DNA of 64,000 bases from an uncultured Ruminococcus sp. (GTDB lineage Bacteria; Bacillota; Clostridia; Oscillospirales; CAG-272). Below the pieces are notes generated by a model that made no database searches, was not told the origin of the DNA, and saw nothing but the letters and a program-made list of their open reading frames with translations. The DNA lies in the NCBI GenBank assembly GCA_902762505.1, contig CACWOQ010000007.1, positions 26,198-90,197 on the forward strand. Reading direction: 5' to 3'. Below, piece after piece: positions 18,436-28,067 of this stretch; within the stretch, counting starts at the first letter, position 1, and each line of letters begins with the position of its first letter. The position numbers and the translations under genes are program-made.

Positions 18436-20268
18436 ATGAGAAAATCAACAAAAATGATCTGTATCCTGCTGTCGGCTGTACTGCTGCTTTGCGGATGTGA
18501 AAACGCCGCGCCGGATACCGCGGCGCCCGAGAGCGTGACGACGGCTGAGACGGATATACAGACGGAGGAGCCGGAAAAAGAGGACACGAGGCTTTCCGTC
18601 GTGTTTTCCGTAAAAGGCGGCGTATATTCCGAAGCGCAGACGCTTCGGCTTTCGCTTCCGGAAAACGCGCCGGAAGGAGCGTACATAACGTACACGGACG
18701 ACTGCTCTGAGCCTGACGGAAAAAGCGAAAAATACACAGCGCCTATCACGGTGTGCGACGGCGGAGTCTCCGTCATACGCGCCGCCTGCTTTTCCCCGGA
18801 CGGCGGGTATCTCGGATATATAAAGACCGCGACGTATATAAACGCGGCGGACGGCAGGTTCGGCACGTACGTCGTCTCCATAGTCACCGAAAAGGATAAT
18901 CTTTACGGAAAGACCGGTATAATCGACAATCCGCACAATTCCGGCAAGGAATGGGAAAGACCCTGTCACGTCGAGATCATGACGGCGGGCGGCGAACGCG
19001 TTATCTCGCAGGACGCCGGCCTCCGCATATTCGGGGGAAGCTCGAGATCGCTGCCGCAGAAATCGTTCCGTCTTATCGCCCGCAAGGACGGTTATTTCGA
19101 CGAAATGAAGTATAACGGCAAGGGGAGCTTCGAATACCCGTTTTTCGATGGCAGAAAGATCGTAGCCGGGCAGAACGCCGGACAGCCGCTTGAAAAATAC
19201 GACAGGCTGATCCTCCGAAACGGCGGAAACGATTCTATCCAGGCGACGGCGGCGGATCCCGAGATGATGACGCTTACGCGCGACGCGGCGGCGAACTTTT
19301 TTATGGCTGAGACGGCGCCCGAGGTCGCGTGTCAGTACTCGGCTTTCGCGGTCGTATATCTGAACGGAGAATACTACGGCATCCTCGATATGAAAGAGGA
19401 TATAAACGACGATTACATGAAAAACGTCTACGGCCTTGACAAAAATTCCGTGACCGTTATAAAATCCGAGCTCGATACGAGCCGTCACTGCGACAGGCAT
19501 GACAACGGCGGTCAGTGCCGTTTCGACGACGTGTGGTTCTATTACGAGGTCGACGAGGGCGAGGATTCCGAGCTTGACGAATATCTGGCTGTATGCCGCG
19601 CGGCGCGTAAGGCGCTCTCAGGCGGCAAGGCTGAGACGGAAGCCGGATACGCCGCGCTTTCCGAAGTGCTTGACGTGGACAACTTCATGAAATACTGCGC
19701 CGTGAGCCTTTACACCTGCAATACCGACTGGCCGCACAACAACGTCAGAGTGTGGAGATACACGGGAGAGAAGATCGACGGCAATCCGTATTCCGACGGA
19801 AAATGGCGTTTTACCACGCGTGATATGGATTTCACGTTCGGGCGTTACCAATGCCTCGTTTTGCCGGAAATATACACAATGGCTGATACCGATACGATCA
19901 GATTCACGCTCGGCAATTTCTATGACGGAGCGTATGAGGTAAAGGACAATTATCCCGATTCGCTGTACGTGCAGAGCCTGCTCGCGCTTTGTCTGCACAA
20001 CGACTCGTTCAGGGAGAGATTCGTATCGTTCTGTCAAAGCCTCTGCTCGGATGAGTCGAAGGCCGCGCTCACCGGCATCATGGATTCGCTGTCCGGACAG
20101 ATAAAGGGCGAGATAAAATACCATTTGCAGAGATGGAAAGGCACGATCAGCGGCAGCTATACGCAAAACGTCTGGAAAAAGAACCTGAAGGACATGAAAA
20201 AATGGGCGGAGAAGAGACCGGATGAGTTTTCTTCCATGCTCGGACAGATAAATACCTATTTCAAATAA
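18436..20268 (+). CDS. CotH-kinase family lipoprotein
   Basis: ATG at 18436 is chosen because it starts a lipoprotein signal (MRKSTKMICILLSAVLLLCGC). The upstream in-frame ATG would bury it. After an acidic linker, residues about 45-140 resemble a chitobiase-type C-terminal beta domain (YITYTDDCSEPD, then IRAACFSPDGGYLG). The CotH kinase-like fold follows: RIFGGSSRSLPQKSFRLIAR (about 197-216), YYGILDMKEDINDDY (about 313-327) and the catalytic-type TTRDMDFTFG (about 463-472). CotH proteins can phosphorylate proteins; in spore formers they act on coat proteins, and in many gut Clostridia they are cell-surface proteins beside glycan genes. The lipid anchor supports an outside-facing role. Confidence 0.85.
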   Translation: MRKSTKMICILLSAVLLLCGCENAAPDTAAPESVTTAETDIQTEEPEKEDTRLSVVFSVKGGVYSEAQTLRLSLPENAPEGAYITYTDDCSEPDGKSEKYTAPITVCDGGVSVIRAACFSPDGGYLGYIKTATYINAADGRFGTYVVSIVTEKDNLYGKTGIIDNPHNSGKEWERPCHVEIMTAGGERVISQDAGLRIFGGSSRSLPQKSFRLIARKDGYFDEMKYNGKGSFEYPFFDGRKIVAGQNAGQPLEKYDRLILRNGGNDSIQATAADPEMMTLTRDAAANFFMAETAPEVACQYSAFAVVYLNGEYYGILDMKEDINDDYMKNVYGLDKNSVTVIKSELDTSRHCDRHDNGGQCRFDDVWFYYEVDEGEDSELDEYLAVCRAARKALSGGKAETEAGYAALSEVLDVDNFMKYCAVSLYTCNTDWPHNNVRVWRYTGEKIDGNPYSDGKWRFTTRDMDFTFGRYQCLVLPEIYTMADTDTIRFTLGNFYDGAYEVKDNYPDSLYVQSLLALCLHNDSFRERFVSFCQSLCSDESKAALTGIMDSLSGQIKGEIKYHLQRWKGTISGSYTQNVWKKNLKDMKKWAEKRPDEFSSMLGQINTYFK

Positions 20269-20283
20269 GAGAGGGATCAAATC

Positions 20284-21477
20284 ATGGAAAGATTTGTTGG
20301 AACGGTATCGAGAGGCGTAAGAGCCCCGATAATCAGAAAGGGTGACGATATAGCGCAGATCGTCGTTGACTCCGTGCTCGCCGCGGCGGAATCGGAGGGC
20401 TTCTCCCTTCGTGACCGCGACGTCATTGCGGTGACGGAGGCTGTCGTCGGACGCGCACAGGGCAACTACGCGACTACCGATCAGATAGCTAAGGACGTTG
20501 CCGCCAAATTCCCCGGCGGCGAGATAGGGCTCATATTCCCGATCCTTTCGCGCAACCGCTTTGCGATTTGTCTGCGCGGCATAGCGAAGGGCGTTAAAAA
20601 AATAACGCTCATGCTCTCTTACCCCTCGGACGAGGTCGGCAACCACCTGTTCGACGACGAAACGCTCGACGAGGCTGACGTCGATCCTTACAGAGACGTG
20701 CTTGACGAGAAGAAATACAGAGAGCTTTTCGGATACGTGAAGCATCCGTTCACGGGCGTCGATTACGTGGAGTATTATAAACAGCTCATATCCGACTGCG
20801 GATGCGATTGCGAGGTCATCTTCGCAAACGACTGCCGCGCGATACTCGATTATCAGAAGAACGTGATCAACTGCGATATACACACAAGACACAGAACGAA
20901 GAAAAAACTCGTTAAAGCCGGCGCCGAAAAGGTCGTCGGACTTGACGAGATACTCACCGCCCCGGTGGACGGCTCGGGATATAATGAGAATTACGGTCTG
21001 CTCGGCTCGAACAAAGCGACGGAGGACACGGTAAAGCTGTTCCCGCGCGACTGCATGCCGATAGTGCTGAACGTCCAGCGTCAGATACTTGAAAAGACCG
21101 GCAAGCACGTGGAGGTCATGGTCTACGGCGACGGCGCGTTCAAGGATCCCGTCGGAAAGATATGGGAACTGGCGGACCCGGTCGTTTCGCCCGCCTACAC
21201 GCCCGGGCTTGAAGGTCAGCCGAACGAGGTCAAGCTGAAATACCTCGCGGACAACAACTTCGCTCACCTCAAGGGCGACGAGCTCAAAGCGGCTATCGCC
21301 GATTACATAAGAAAAAAGGATTCCGACCTTGTCGGAAAGATGGTGTCCCAGGGAACGACGCCGCGCCGCCTCACGGACCTGATCGGTTCGCTCTGCGATC
21401 TCACCTCCGGTTCCGGTGACAAGGGTACGCCGATAATCCTCGTACAGGGTTATTTCGACAATATGACGGCAGAATAA
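20284..21477 (+). CDS. F420-0:gamma-glutamyl ligase domain protein
   Basis: The 397-residue protein starts after AGAGAGGGATCAAATC. It has the CofE-like layout: RKGDDIAQIVVDSV, then DRDVIAVTEAVVGRAQG (about 44-60) and GIAKGVKKITLML (about 99-111). The late DLIGSLCDLTSGSGDKGTPII is also typical. True CofE adds glutamates to coenzyme F420, but no other F420 gene is visible and most Clostridia lack F420. The protein is therefore more likely a relative that ligates an amino acid to another carboxylate. It is cytoplasmic and probably co-transcribed with the CotH gene 15 bp upstream. Confidence 0.75.
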   Translation: MERFVGTVSRGVRAPIIRKGDDIAQIVVDSVLAAAESEGFSLRDRDVIAVTEAVVGRAQGNYATTDQIAKDVAAKFPGGEIGLIFPILSRNRFAICLRGIAKGVKKITLMLSYPSDEVGNHLFDDETLDEADVDPYRDVLDEKKYRELFGYVKHPFTGVDYVEYYKQLISDCGCDCEVIFANDCRAILDYQKNVINCDIHTRHRTKKKLVKAGAEKVVGLDEILTAPVDGSGYNENYGLLGSNKATEDTVKLFPRDCMPIVLNVQRQILEKTGKHVEVMVYGDGAFKDPVGKIWELADPVVSPAYTPGLEGQPNEVKLKYLADNNFAHLKGDELKAAIADYIRKKDSDLVGKMVSQGTTPRRLTDLIGSLCDLTSGSGDKGTPIILVQGYFDNMTAE

Positions 21478-21484
21478 AAAAACG

Positions 21485-21514
21485 CCTGCGAAGCTCTTGC
21501 TTCGCAGGTTTTTT
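21485..21514 (+). terminator. Rho-independent terminator
   Basis: A 9-bp stem CCTGCGAAG/CTTCGCAGG with a 6-base loop, followed by TTTTTT. It ends the CotH/F420-ligase-like transcript. The A-run before it may also serve the convergent gene. Confidence 0.9.
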
Positions 21515-21517
21515 ACG

Positions 21518-22405
21518 TCAGTCTTTTCTGATCATCATCGAGCCGCCGCCGAATTTGATGAGCCCGTCCTCGCAGACAAGTTCGTCCCAGCTCGACTGCA
21601 CTTCGCCGAAGACCTCTCTGTGCTGTTTCGTGTCGTAGTAATACTTGCCGTCCACGCACTTCCATTCCGTGCGCTGGGCGCAGAAATATCCGTCGCGTGC
21701 CGCGAGTATCTCGCCTGATTCCACGGCTTCCTTTATCATTTCATCCGACACGCCGGCGGGGATCTTCATCCATTGATCCACGGTGTGATCCGGAGTGAAT
21801 TCCACCTTTAAGGTGAAGGAATTGAGAGCACTGTCGTCGACGTCCTCACCCGCGGCTTTCTTTGCTTCAAGGTCGGCTTTGACCTCGGCTTCGGTGAAAA
21901 GGTCGAAATCACCGTTCACGAACGCAAGAGCTTTGACGACGGAGTACGTACCGACGATCTCGTCGCCCTCGCCGCCCTCGGCTTCTCCCACGTCCGCCGG
22001 CTCGGTAACGACGCCGTCGGACTCTTTTTTGAGCGCTATCGCAAGAAAACCTATGGCAAATACGAGATGCGTGCCCTCGGACACCTGTAATTTTTCAGCC
22101 GCGTCGCGGAAGGAGCCTTCCGGAAGATCGATGAAATCGCCGAGCTCGTATCTGTATTCGAACATATCGGTCTGATTCCACGTGCCCTTGAATTCGCTGC
22201 CTTTCGACGTGTCCGTGAGCGTCACCGTGCCGTCTTCGAAAAAGTCGAAGGTGAGCGCGGTGAAATCGGATCCGTCGTCACTTTTGAATTCCGCGGCGGG
22301 AATGTGGGCAAGGTCGTCGGAGAGGCCGTTGACGATATAGTCGACGCGCCATTTGCCTACGATGAATTTTTTGCCTTTCAAAAGGTCTCTTTCATCAAGT
22401 TCCAT
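21518..22405 (-). CDS. Hypothetical lipocalin-like protein next to ABC ATPase
   Basis: The 295-residue protein has a GGAGGATTATT site before ATG. It reads as repeated calycin-like strands: FIVGKWRVDYIV near the start, FDFFEDGTVTLTDTSKGSEFKGTW (about 53-76) and, in the second half, VEFTPDHTVDQWMKI with RTEWKCVDGKYYYD. These patterns resemble the 'K/GTW ... G.Y' motif of lipocalin-like DUFs. It has no signal peptide, which is unusual for such a domain. It follows the ABC ATPase gene by 11 bp on the minus strand and is surely in the same operon. Function unknown. Confidence 0.6.
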   Translation of the reverse strand: MELDERDLLKGKKFIVGKWRVDYIVNGLSDDLAHIPAAEFKSDDGSDFTALTFDFFEDGTVTLTDTSKGSEFKGTWNQTDMFEYRYELGDFIDLPEGSFRDAAEKLQVSEGTHLVFAIGFLAIALKKESDGVVTEPADVGEAEGGEGDEIVGTYSVVKALAFVNGDFDLFTEAEVKADLEAKKAAGEDVDDSALNSFTLKVEFTPDHTVDQWMKIPAGVSDEMIKEAVESGEILAARDGYFCAQRTEWKCVDGKYYYDTKQHREVFGEVQSSWDELVCEDGLIKFGGGSMMIRKD

Positions 22406-22416
22406 AATAATCCTCC

Positions 22417-23271
22417 TTATCTGTCAAAAACACGGATATATTCGTCCTCGAGCGTCGGGACCGCCGCTTCGGCGCCGTCGCACGGACACGTCTCGGATAA
22501 GAGCCTCATCCATACCTCCGAGCCCTCGCCCGAAATATTTATGACCTTGTATCTGTTCTGAAATTCCGCTACGCGGTCGGCGTCCGTTTTTACGGTCCAT
22601 ACCTGCCCTCTTGACTTTTCCGCAAGAGAGGAGGGCGAACCGGAGTCTATGACAACGCCTTTTTTCAGGAATATCGCCGTTTTTGCAATGTATTCAACGT
22701 CTGATACGACGTGGGTGGCGATCAGAACTATCTTCTGCATGGATATGCGGGAGATGTAGTTTCTCATGGCGATGCGCTGCTTCGGATCGAGTCCCGCGGT
22801 AGGCTCGTCAAGAACGAGTATCTTCGGATCTCCGATAACCGCCTGCGCAAGAGCGAGACGCTGCTTCATACCGCCGGAGAACGTCGACGTGCGCTTTCTC
22901 CTCACGTCGTCAAGCTCTACCTCGCGCAGGATATCGTCGATCTGAGCGGCGGGCGATTTGACACCCTTGAGCGCGGCAATGTAAAACAGATATTCCTCCG
23001 CCGTGAACTGCGGATATATCCCGGGATACTGCGGCATGTAGCCGAGAAGCTGTAAAAAGTTTCTCCCCATGTCGGATATATTAACGCCTTCATACGTGAC
23101 GGAACCCGAGTCGTACTTCAGATTGTCGGTTATTATGTTCATCAGCGTCGTCTTTCCGGATCCGTTCGGACCGAGAAGAGCGTAGATGCCCGGCGTGAAG
23201 GTCAGGGTCAGCCCCGACAACGCCTTGTTCTGTCCGTAGCTTTTACTGACGTCTTTAACAGTGAGCTCCAC
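22417..23271 (-). CDS. ABC transporter ATP-binding protein without its permease
   Basis: The start is GTG at 23271 with GGAGG upstream. The 284-residue ATPase has Walker A GPNGSGKTT (about 34-42), Q-loop GYMPQYPG, signature FSGGMKQRLALAQA (about 127-140), Walker B ILVLDEPTAGLD and H-loop IATHVV. It resembles BcrA/NatA-type ATPases that pair with a separate membrane subunit. No permease gene lies beside it, only the lipocalin-like gene, so the membrane partner must be elsewhere or lost. The C-terminal 60 residues are the usual extension of this subfamily. Confidence 0.88.
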   Translation of the reverse strand: MELTVKDVSKSYGQNKALSGLTLTFTPGIYALLGPNGSGKTTLMNIITDNLKYDSGSVTYEGVNISDMGRNFLQLLGYMPQYPGIYPQFTAEEYLFYIAALKGVKSPAAQIDDILREVELDDVRRKRTSTFSGGMKQRLALAQAVIGDPKILVLDEPTAGLDPKQRIAMRNYISRISMQKIVLIATHVVSDVEYIAKTAIFLKKGVVIDSGSPSSLAEKSRGQVWTVKTDADRVAEFQNRYKVINISGEGSEVWMRLLSETCPCDGAEAAVPTLEDEYIRVFDR

Positions 23272-23304
23272 AGCGTAACCTCCGTATAATGTTTACTCAA
23301 CTCA

Positions 23305-23333
23305 ATTATACCACACCGTTTTCCCGATTGCAA
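23305..23333 (-). promoter_or_regulatory. Promoter of the ABC ATPase operon
   Basis: TTGCAA (23333-23328), 17 bp, TATAAT (23310-23305) on the minus strand, 33 bp before the GTG start. Confidence 0.8.
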
Positions 23334-23451
23334 TACCATTTTAATTATTTTATCACCGTCAATGCGAAAAACATCTTATTTATAAGGCTAAAAAGTATGA
23401 AAACGAACGGCTTTTTGTCAAATCCGCGTTTGTAAACATTCTGAAAAGTGC

Positions 23452-23480
23452 TTGCAATGCGTTTTTGCATATGTTATAAT
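23452..23480 (+). promoter_or_regulatory. Promoter of the small membrane protein / AAA ATPase pair, with long leader
   Basis: TTGCAA (23452-23457), 17 bp, TATAAT (23475-23480). The transcript would have a GC-rich leader of about 110 nt with several possible hairpins (23505-23575) before the ATG at 23597; I see no known riboswitch in it. Confidence 0.75.
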
Positions 23481-23596
23481 CAGACCGGAGCAGATACGGC
23501 GTGCCGCTGCGCGCACGTCCGCCGGCGCCTGAGCCGATCCGGAAAGAGCGGATGAGAGCCGGGCGAGCTGATTTAAGGGAAAGATGAGGAGAACAA

Positions 23597-23818
23597 ATGA
23601 AAACCGCGCTGCTTGTCATATTCATAATCTGCGTCAGCCTGTGTGTTCTGTCGTTTTTGCTGTCGATGTTTTTCCACAGAGGTTATTACAGTCTGCTCGA
23701 CGGCAGCCATGAGCAGTACGCAAGGCTCCGCTGCCTGACGTACGTTTTTCTGATTTCCGGTATCGTTCTTGCGGTCATATCCGCCGTATGCCTTATCGCG
23801 CGCATTAAGCTGACATGA
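23597..23818 (+). CDS. Small two-helix membrane protein
   Basis: The 73-residue protein has two hydrophobic helices (about 4-26 and 47-70) joined by a short polar loop (HRGYYSLLDGSHEQYARLR). AAGATGAGGAGAACAA precedes the ATG. Its stop overlaps the next ATG in ATGA, so translation is coupled to the AAA-type ATPase gene. I do not recognise it; a membrane partner of that ATPase is a reasonable guess. Confidence 0.65.
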   Translation: MKTALLVIFIICVSLCVLSFLLSMFFHRGYYSLLDGSHEQYARLRCLTYVFLISGIVLAVISAVCLIARIKLT

Positions 23819-24699
23819 TATACCTTACCGAGTTTTGTCTTCCGGGCGAAAAAAGAGAGACCGGATATAAGCTCGCCGGGAGCGCCGAGCTTAACTGGTC
23901 GTGCTATTCAGGCTCCGGATATCCGTTCGGCGTGTTCCCGCAGAAGCTTTTTGAACGTGTGACGTTTGATTCGTCCATTGTGATTTTCTGCGGCGAAAAC
24001 GGGTCCGGAAAATCAACTCTGCTCAACGTGATAGCGGAAAAGCTCGGCATAAAACGTGTGACCGCGTTCAACAGATCGCCGAATTTCGGCAATTTTGTCT
24101 CAATGTGCAGGGCGGAACTTTGCAAAGAACTGAGATCCGCGGAGATAATAACCAGCGACAGCGTGTTTGATTTTCTGCTCGACGTCCGCGCGTTGAACGA
24201 CGGTCTGAGATCGAGCAAAGAAACCGTTTTTGAAGCGTACTGCGAGCAAAAAAGATTCCTTCGGACCGAAGGCTATACGATGAAAACGCTCGACGATTAC
24301 GACGAGCTGAAAAAGTATAATGAGATCCGCCGCACGTCGATGCCGGAATATGCGAGACGGCGCGTCGGAGCGGACGTTATAATGCATTCGAACGGCGAAA
24401 GCGCGCTCGATATATTCGAGAGGGCTATCGGTGAGAACGCGCTTTATCTGCTCGACGAGCCGGAAAACAGCCTGTCGGCGTCGCATCAAAGGGAGCTTGC
24501 GAAGTATATTTCCGATTCCGCGAGGTTTTACGGCTGCCAGTTTATTATATCGTCGCACTCCCCGTTTTTGCTTTCGCTTGAAGGGGCGGAAATATACGAT
24601 CTCGACGCTCGCCCCGTTACGGTGAAAAAATGGACGGAGCTTGAATGCATCATGGAGTATGCAAGGCTATTCAGGGATGCCGACGCGGATGCGGACTGA
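23815..24699 (+). CDS. AAA/ABC-type standalone ATPase
   Basis: The 294-residue protein has Walker A FCGENGSGKSTLLNV (about 58-72), a compact helical insert, and Walker B/D-loop LYLLDEPENSLSASHQRELA (about 211-230), followed by the H-loop-like QFIISSHSPFLLS. This is the OLD/RecF-like 'AAA family ATPase' arrangement found in DNA repair and many defence modules, not a transporter subunit. It is coupled to the small membrane protein upstream. No nuclease domain is attached. The RHS fragments begin right after its stop. Confidence 0.8.
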   Translation: MIYLTEFCLPGEKRETGYKLAGSAELNWSCYSGSGYPFGVFPQKLFERVTFDSSIVIFCGENGSGKSTLLNVIAEKLGIKRVTAFNRSPNFGNFVSMCRAELCKELRSAEIITSDSVFDFLLDVRALNDGLRSSKETVFEAYCEQKRFLRTEGYTMKTLDDYDELKKYNEIRRTSMPEYARRRVGADVIMHSNGESALDIFERAIGENALYLLDEPENSLSASHQRELAKYISDSARFYGCQFIISSHSPFLLSLEGAEIYDLDARPVTVKKWTELECIMEYARLFRDADADAD

Positions 24700-24933
24700 T
24701 ACTGCGGGAGAAATGAAGGCGATCCGTATCCGTTCAGTGATTATTCGGATCGTGCTTTCAACCACGGCGGATCCGGAAAATTTACGCAAGCTTATGACAG
24801 CATTAATAGTTTTGTAACAGCGTAAGAGTATTATGATAACGGAGAGTTTACCGTAAGCGTTCAAAATGACGGCGAAATAACGAAAACCGCAGAAAGATCT
24901 GCGTATAACGGCGTATCCATAACGTATGACGCT

Positions 24934-26109
24934 ATGGGTAATCCGCTGAACTACAACAACGGCAGTAGTTATACCTTCACATGGAAGAACGGGCGAGAGC
25001 TTGCAACGCTTTCGACCGGTACAACAAGCGTAACGTATAACTACAACGCAGACAGCGTAAGGATCAAAAAGACCGTCAACGGCGTTGTTCACGAATACGT
25101 TGTTGACGGCTACAAGATACTTGAAGAAAAATACGGTACGACCGTACTGAAATTCACCTACGATGAGAACGACGCCCCGCAGAGCATATCCGTCAACGGT
25201 ACGGTTTACTATTACGGAAAGAATCTTCAGGGTGACATTGTAAAGATTTACGATTCAAACGGTAATTCAGTCGCCGGATATTCGTATGACGCGTGGGGAA
25301 ACATACTCTCAATCACATATACAAGCATTTACGGAGCATCTGTAAGCGGCCTCAACCCGTTCAGGTATCGTGGCTATTACTACGACACCGAATCCGGACT
25401 TTACTACCTTAACAGCAGATATTATGATGCTAAGGTGGAGAGGTTTATTAATGCAGATGATCCTGAGTTCCTTGGAGCTACAGGAACAAACTTGAGTTAC
25501 AATACATTTCTATATTGCGACAACTCTCCTATTTCTTTAATTGATTACACTGGAAACGCTCCATATTTAGGATGGGGCATTCAACTGGAAGGCTCTTTTA
25601 TGGGGATCATTGTTGGAATCGAGTTGATATGGTATGATAGCATAGCAAAGCCATATTACGGAAATCGAAAACTACCGTGTATATATATTTATGGTGGATT
25701 CGGTATAAATGTAAAAAGTGGTAATATATGGAATATAAAAAGCTTGATTACTTTTGTTAAAGATGAATCTTTAAGGGCTTTTGGATCAGCAAGTAAAGCA
25801 GCTTGGAAAATAGGAGGAGGACTCAGTATATGTGCCTTCCGGGTGTATGGAATTATTAAAACGCCATATGATTACAAAGGACCGTTTATATCAATTGGAG
25901 CGACGCTGTGGCACATTAAAGCATATTACTCTCAATCACCATCAAGAGATGTGTTTTCGGTAGGAATTGGAATAAGCTCAAGTAAGTTTGGATTTAGTCC
26001 TTTATCAGGTACCTACTATACACTAATTCCTTTTAATTGGGTGATTACAATTGCCGACATGTTTAGTTCTTTGTTTGGCAGAATGAAGACTATTTCCAAT
26101 ATGGCATAG
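24934..26109 (+). CDS. Orphan RHS tip with variable AT-rich C-terminal domain
   Basis: The frame is open from 24826 (an in-frame TAA at 24823-24825 cuts it from more RHS-like sequence back to about 24720), so the 5' part of a normal RHS protein is missing and no ribosome binding site is visible at this ATG. The RHS-associated core is clear: YSYDAWGNILSI (about 115-126), NPFRYRGYYYDTESGLYYL (about 141-159) and SRYYDAKVERFINADD. After LIDYTGN (about 210) an AT-rich, Gly- and aromatic-rich domain begins; it is unlike known toxins I recall. The next gene is a small membrane protein, which suggests a membrane-acting effector with its immunity protein. Confidence 0.7.
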   Translation: MGNPLNYNNGSSYTFTWKNGRELATLSTGTTSVTYNYNADSVRIKKTVNGVVHEYVVDGYKILEEKYGTTVLKFTYDENDAPQSISVNGTVYYYGKNLQGDIVKIYDSNGNSVAGYSYDAWGNILSITYTSIYGASVSGLNPFRYRGYYYDTESGLYYLNSRYYDAKVERFINADDPEFLGATGTNLSYNTFLYCDNSPISLIDYTGNAPYLGWGIQLEGSFMGIIVGIELIWYDSIAKPYYGNRKLPCIYIYGGFGINVKSGNIWNIKSLITFVKDESLRAFGSASKAAWKIGGGLSICAFRVYGIIKTPYDYKGPFISIGATLWHIKAYYSQSPSRDVFSVGIGISSSKFGFSPLSGTYYTLIPFNWVITIADMFSSLFGRMKTISNMA

Positions 26110-26118
26110 GGCAAAACA

Positions 26119-26613
26119 ATGGAACGAGTTGTTTATGAATTTGGATATAATATCCATTTTGTTGATTTCATTCCTGTTGTTTTTGGAATTATTATAAGCA
26201 CATTGTTGTTAGTTCTTACAAGTAGTTTAAAAAAACACCAACGATACTTAATTCGTATTGTTGTAGTTGTGGTAATGGCACTGGTTATTCTTGTTGTTTT
26301 TATAATTCCTATAACTCACTATTATAGCATTAAGGATGGCAATACAACTAATATTCAATGTACACAAGGATATCTAGTGTACATAAGCAGATCGTCAACC
26401 TATTACTGGAACCATGGTAGTGATACATTCATAATTGGTGATGTTTGTTTCTATGTAAGCGGCGATGAGAAATATGGTTACTGTAAATTATATAATGATG
26501 ATAAGGCGATACTCAAGGAAGGGCAATTATATAAAGTTGACTATTTCTTCGATAAATTAAGATCGTATTACATTATATACAGAATTATTGCTGTTGAACA
26601 AAATGTTAATTAG
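26119..26613 (+). CDS. Small membrane protein, candidate immunity protein
   Basis: The 164-residue protein begins 9 bp after the RHS tip's stop. It has two membrane helices (about 12-35 and 43-66), then an outside domain of about 95 residues with CTQGYLVYISRSSTYYW. Both this gene and the end of the RHS gene are strongly AT-rich compared with the RHS core, so they probably arrived together. By position it is the immunity gene for the tip's C-terminal domain; this is inference, as no homology is recognised. Confidence 0.6.
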   Translation: MERVVYEFGYNIHFVDFIPVVFGIIISTLLLVLTSSLKKHQRYLIRIVVVVVMALVILVVFIIPITHYYSIKDGNTTNIQCTQGYLVYISRSSTYYWNHGSDTFIIGDVCFYVSGDEKYGYCKLYNDDKAILKEGQLYKVDYFFDKLRSYYIIYRIIAVEQNVN

Positions 26614-26685
26614 GTCATGGATCGGATGTGGATTGGTACTGAATTGAGTAAGAGGTTAAAACATGATACCATATGCATCAGATGA

Positions 26686-27297
26686 GAAAACGAGGCTTCG
26701 CGAAACTGCAGTAACAGCAGCAGCTATACATTTACATGGAAGAACGGACGCGAGCTTGCAACGCTTTCGACCGGTACAACAAGCGTAACGTATAACTACA
26801 ACGCAGACGGTGTAAGGATCAAAAAGACCGTCAACGGTGTCGTTCACGAATACGTTGTTGACGGTTACAAGATACTTGAGGAAAAGTACGGAAGTACCGT
26901 TCTGAAATTCACCTACGATGAGAACGACGCCCCGCAGAGCATATCCGTCAACGGTACGGTTTACTATTACGGCAAGAACCTTCAAGGTGATATCGTAAAG
27001 ATATATGACGCAAACGGCAACGCGATCGCCGGATATACGTATGACGCGTGGGGAAACATACTCTCGATCACCTATACAAGCATTTACGGAGCATCTGTAA
27101 GCAGCCTCAATCCGTTCAGGTATCGTGGATATTATTACGATACCGAATCCGGACTCTACTACCATAACAGCAGATATTATGATGCTAAGGTGGGGAGGTT
27201 TATAAATGAAGACGAATACTACGTGTTTGACATAGATTACAAGAGTTTTGAAAACAATTTATATACATATTGTTATAATAATCCTGTGAAATTATGA
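26686..27297 (+). pseudogene. Second RHS tip, truncated at both ends
   Basis: This reading frame has no usable start codon near its 5' end. Its codons repeat the core of the first tip almost exactly (SSYTFTWKNGRELATLSTG through DTESGLYYHNSRYYDAKVG). It then diverges (FINEDEYYVFDIDYKSFE) and stops at NNPVKL, where intact RHS proteins continue into a toxin. So both the N-terminal barrel and the effector domain are lost. It is a recombination relic of the kind left when a new tip displaces an old one. Confidence 0.75.
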
Positions 27298-27383
27298 TGC
27301 TATGGAATTTTAATAGTATAACAAATATATTAATAAAGGTCAAAATGGGAAACGGCATTGGAGATTATATATTATAACATAAC

Positions 27384-27950
27384 ATGGAGATAAAAAAAGT
27401 TATTATAGTTTTTATAGTCGTATGTGTAATACTTATATTAAGCTGTTGTTCATCTAAGAGCACTATATTTTCTCATACTACAACCATTGATGGAGCTGAA
27501 AACTACTATGAATTTTGGGAGTTTGAAAATGTTAATGGATTACACTGTACTAATCATTTTAACAACCAAATTCCATGCAAAGCTTTTCCATCTGAACTAA
27601 CTGATGCATCAATTATTTCTGCTGAATTCATCAGGAACGAAGCGTTTGCCATGAGCGATTCTTATAGAATTATTGTTGAAGTGGAGTTCGATAGCGAAAA
27701 TATTAATTCAGAAAAGAAAAGACTATGTGATCTCGGTGCAACTATTGATAATAACACTTTTAGTAAAGAAGCATATATCACAATATGGAATTATGATGGG
27801 CTGTTTGAATATGTTCTGTTTGATGCCAATGTTGCGACATATGTTTATTTGCGATACTACTCTTCCGAAGTTAATGAAACCTATCTTCCAGAAAACTATC
27901 CCAATGTTGACGGATCGTTTTGTATTGAAGCTTATCACAGTCTTAAATAA
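27384..27950 (+). CDS. AT-rich lipoprotein downstream of RHS relic
   Basis: The 188-residue protein has a lipoprotein signal (MEIKKVIIVFIVVCVILILSC, cysteine at 21) and a soluble domain rich in Tyr and Asn. It lies 86 bp after the second RHS relic in an AT-rich patch. Lipoproteins are a known form of immunity protein for surface toxins, so it may protect against a tip that has been lost. No homology is recognised. Confidence 0.6.
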   Translation: MEIKKVIIVFIVVCVILILSCCSSKSTIFSHTTTIDGAENYYEFWEFENVNGLHCTNHFNNQIPCKAFPSELTDASIISAEFIRNEAFAMSDSYRIIVEVEFDSENINSEKKRLCDLGATIDNNTFSKEAYITIWNYDGLFEYVLFDANVATYVYLRYYSSEVNETYLPENYPNVDGSFCIEAYHSLK

Positions 27951-28067
27951 AACTATTGCAAACGACTCAAGCAAATACGAATTGACAGAGTAAGAATTGT
28001 TTATTTATTACACATATTCGGTATCATCATATCATCGATATTAAGTCATAGAAGAATCTTTCAAATA

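Noticed and set aside
20284..21477. A real coenzyme F420 pathway
   Set aside because: Only a CofE-like domain is present and no other F420 gene is in the window.
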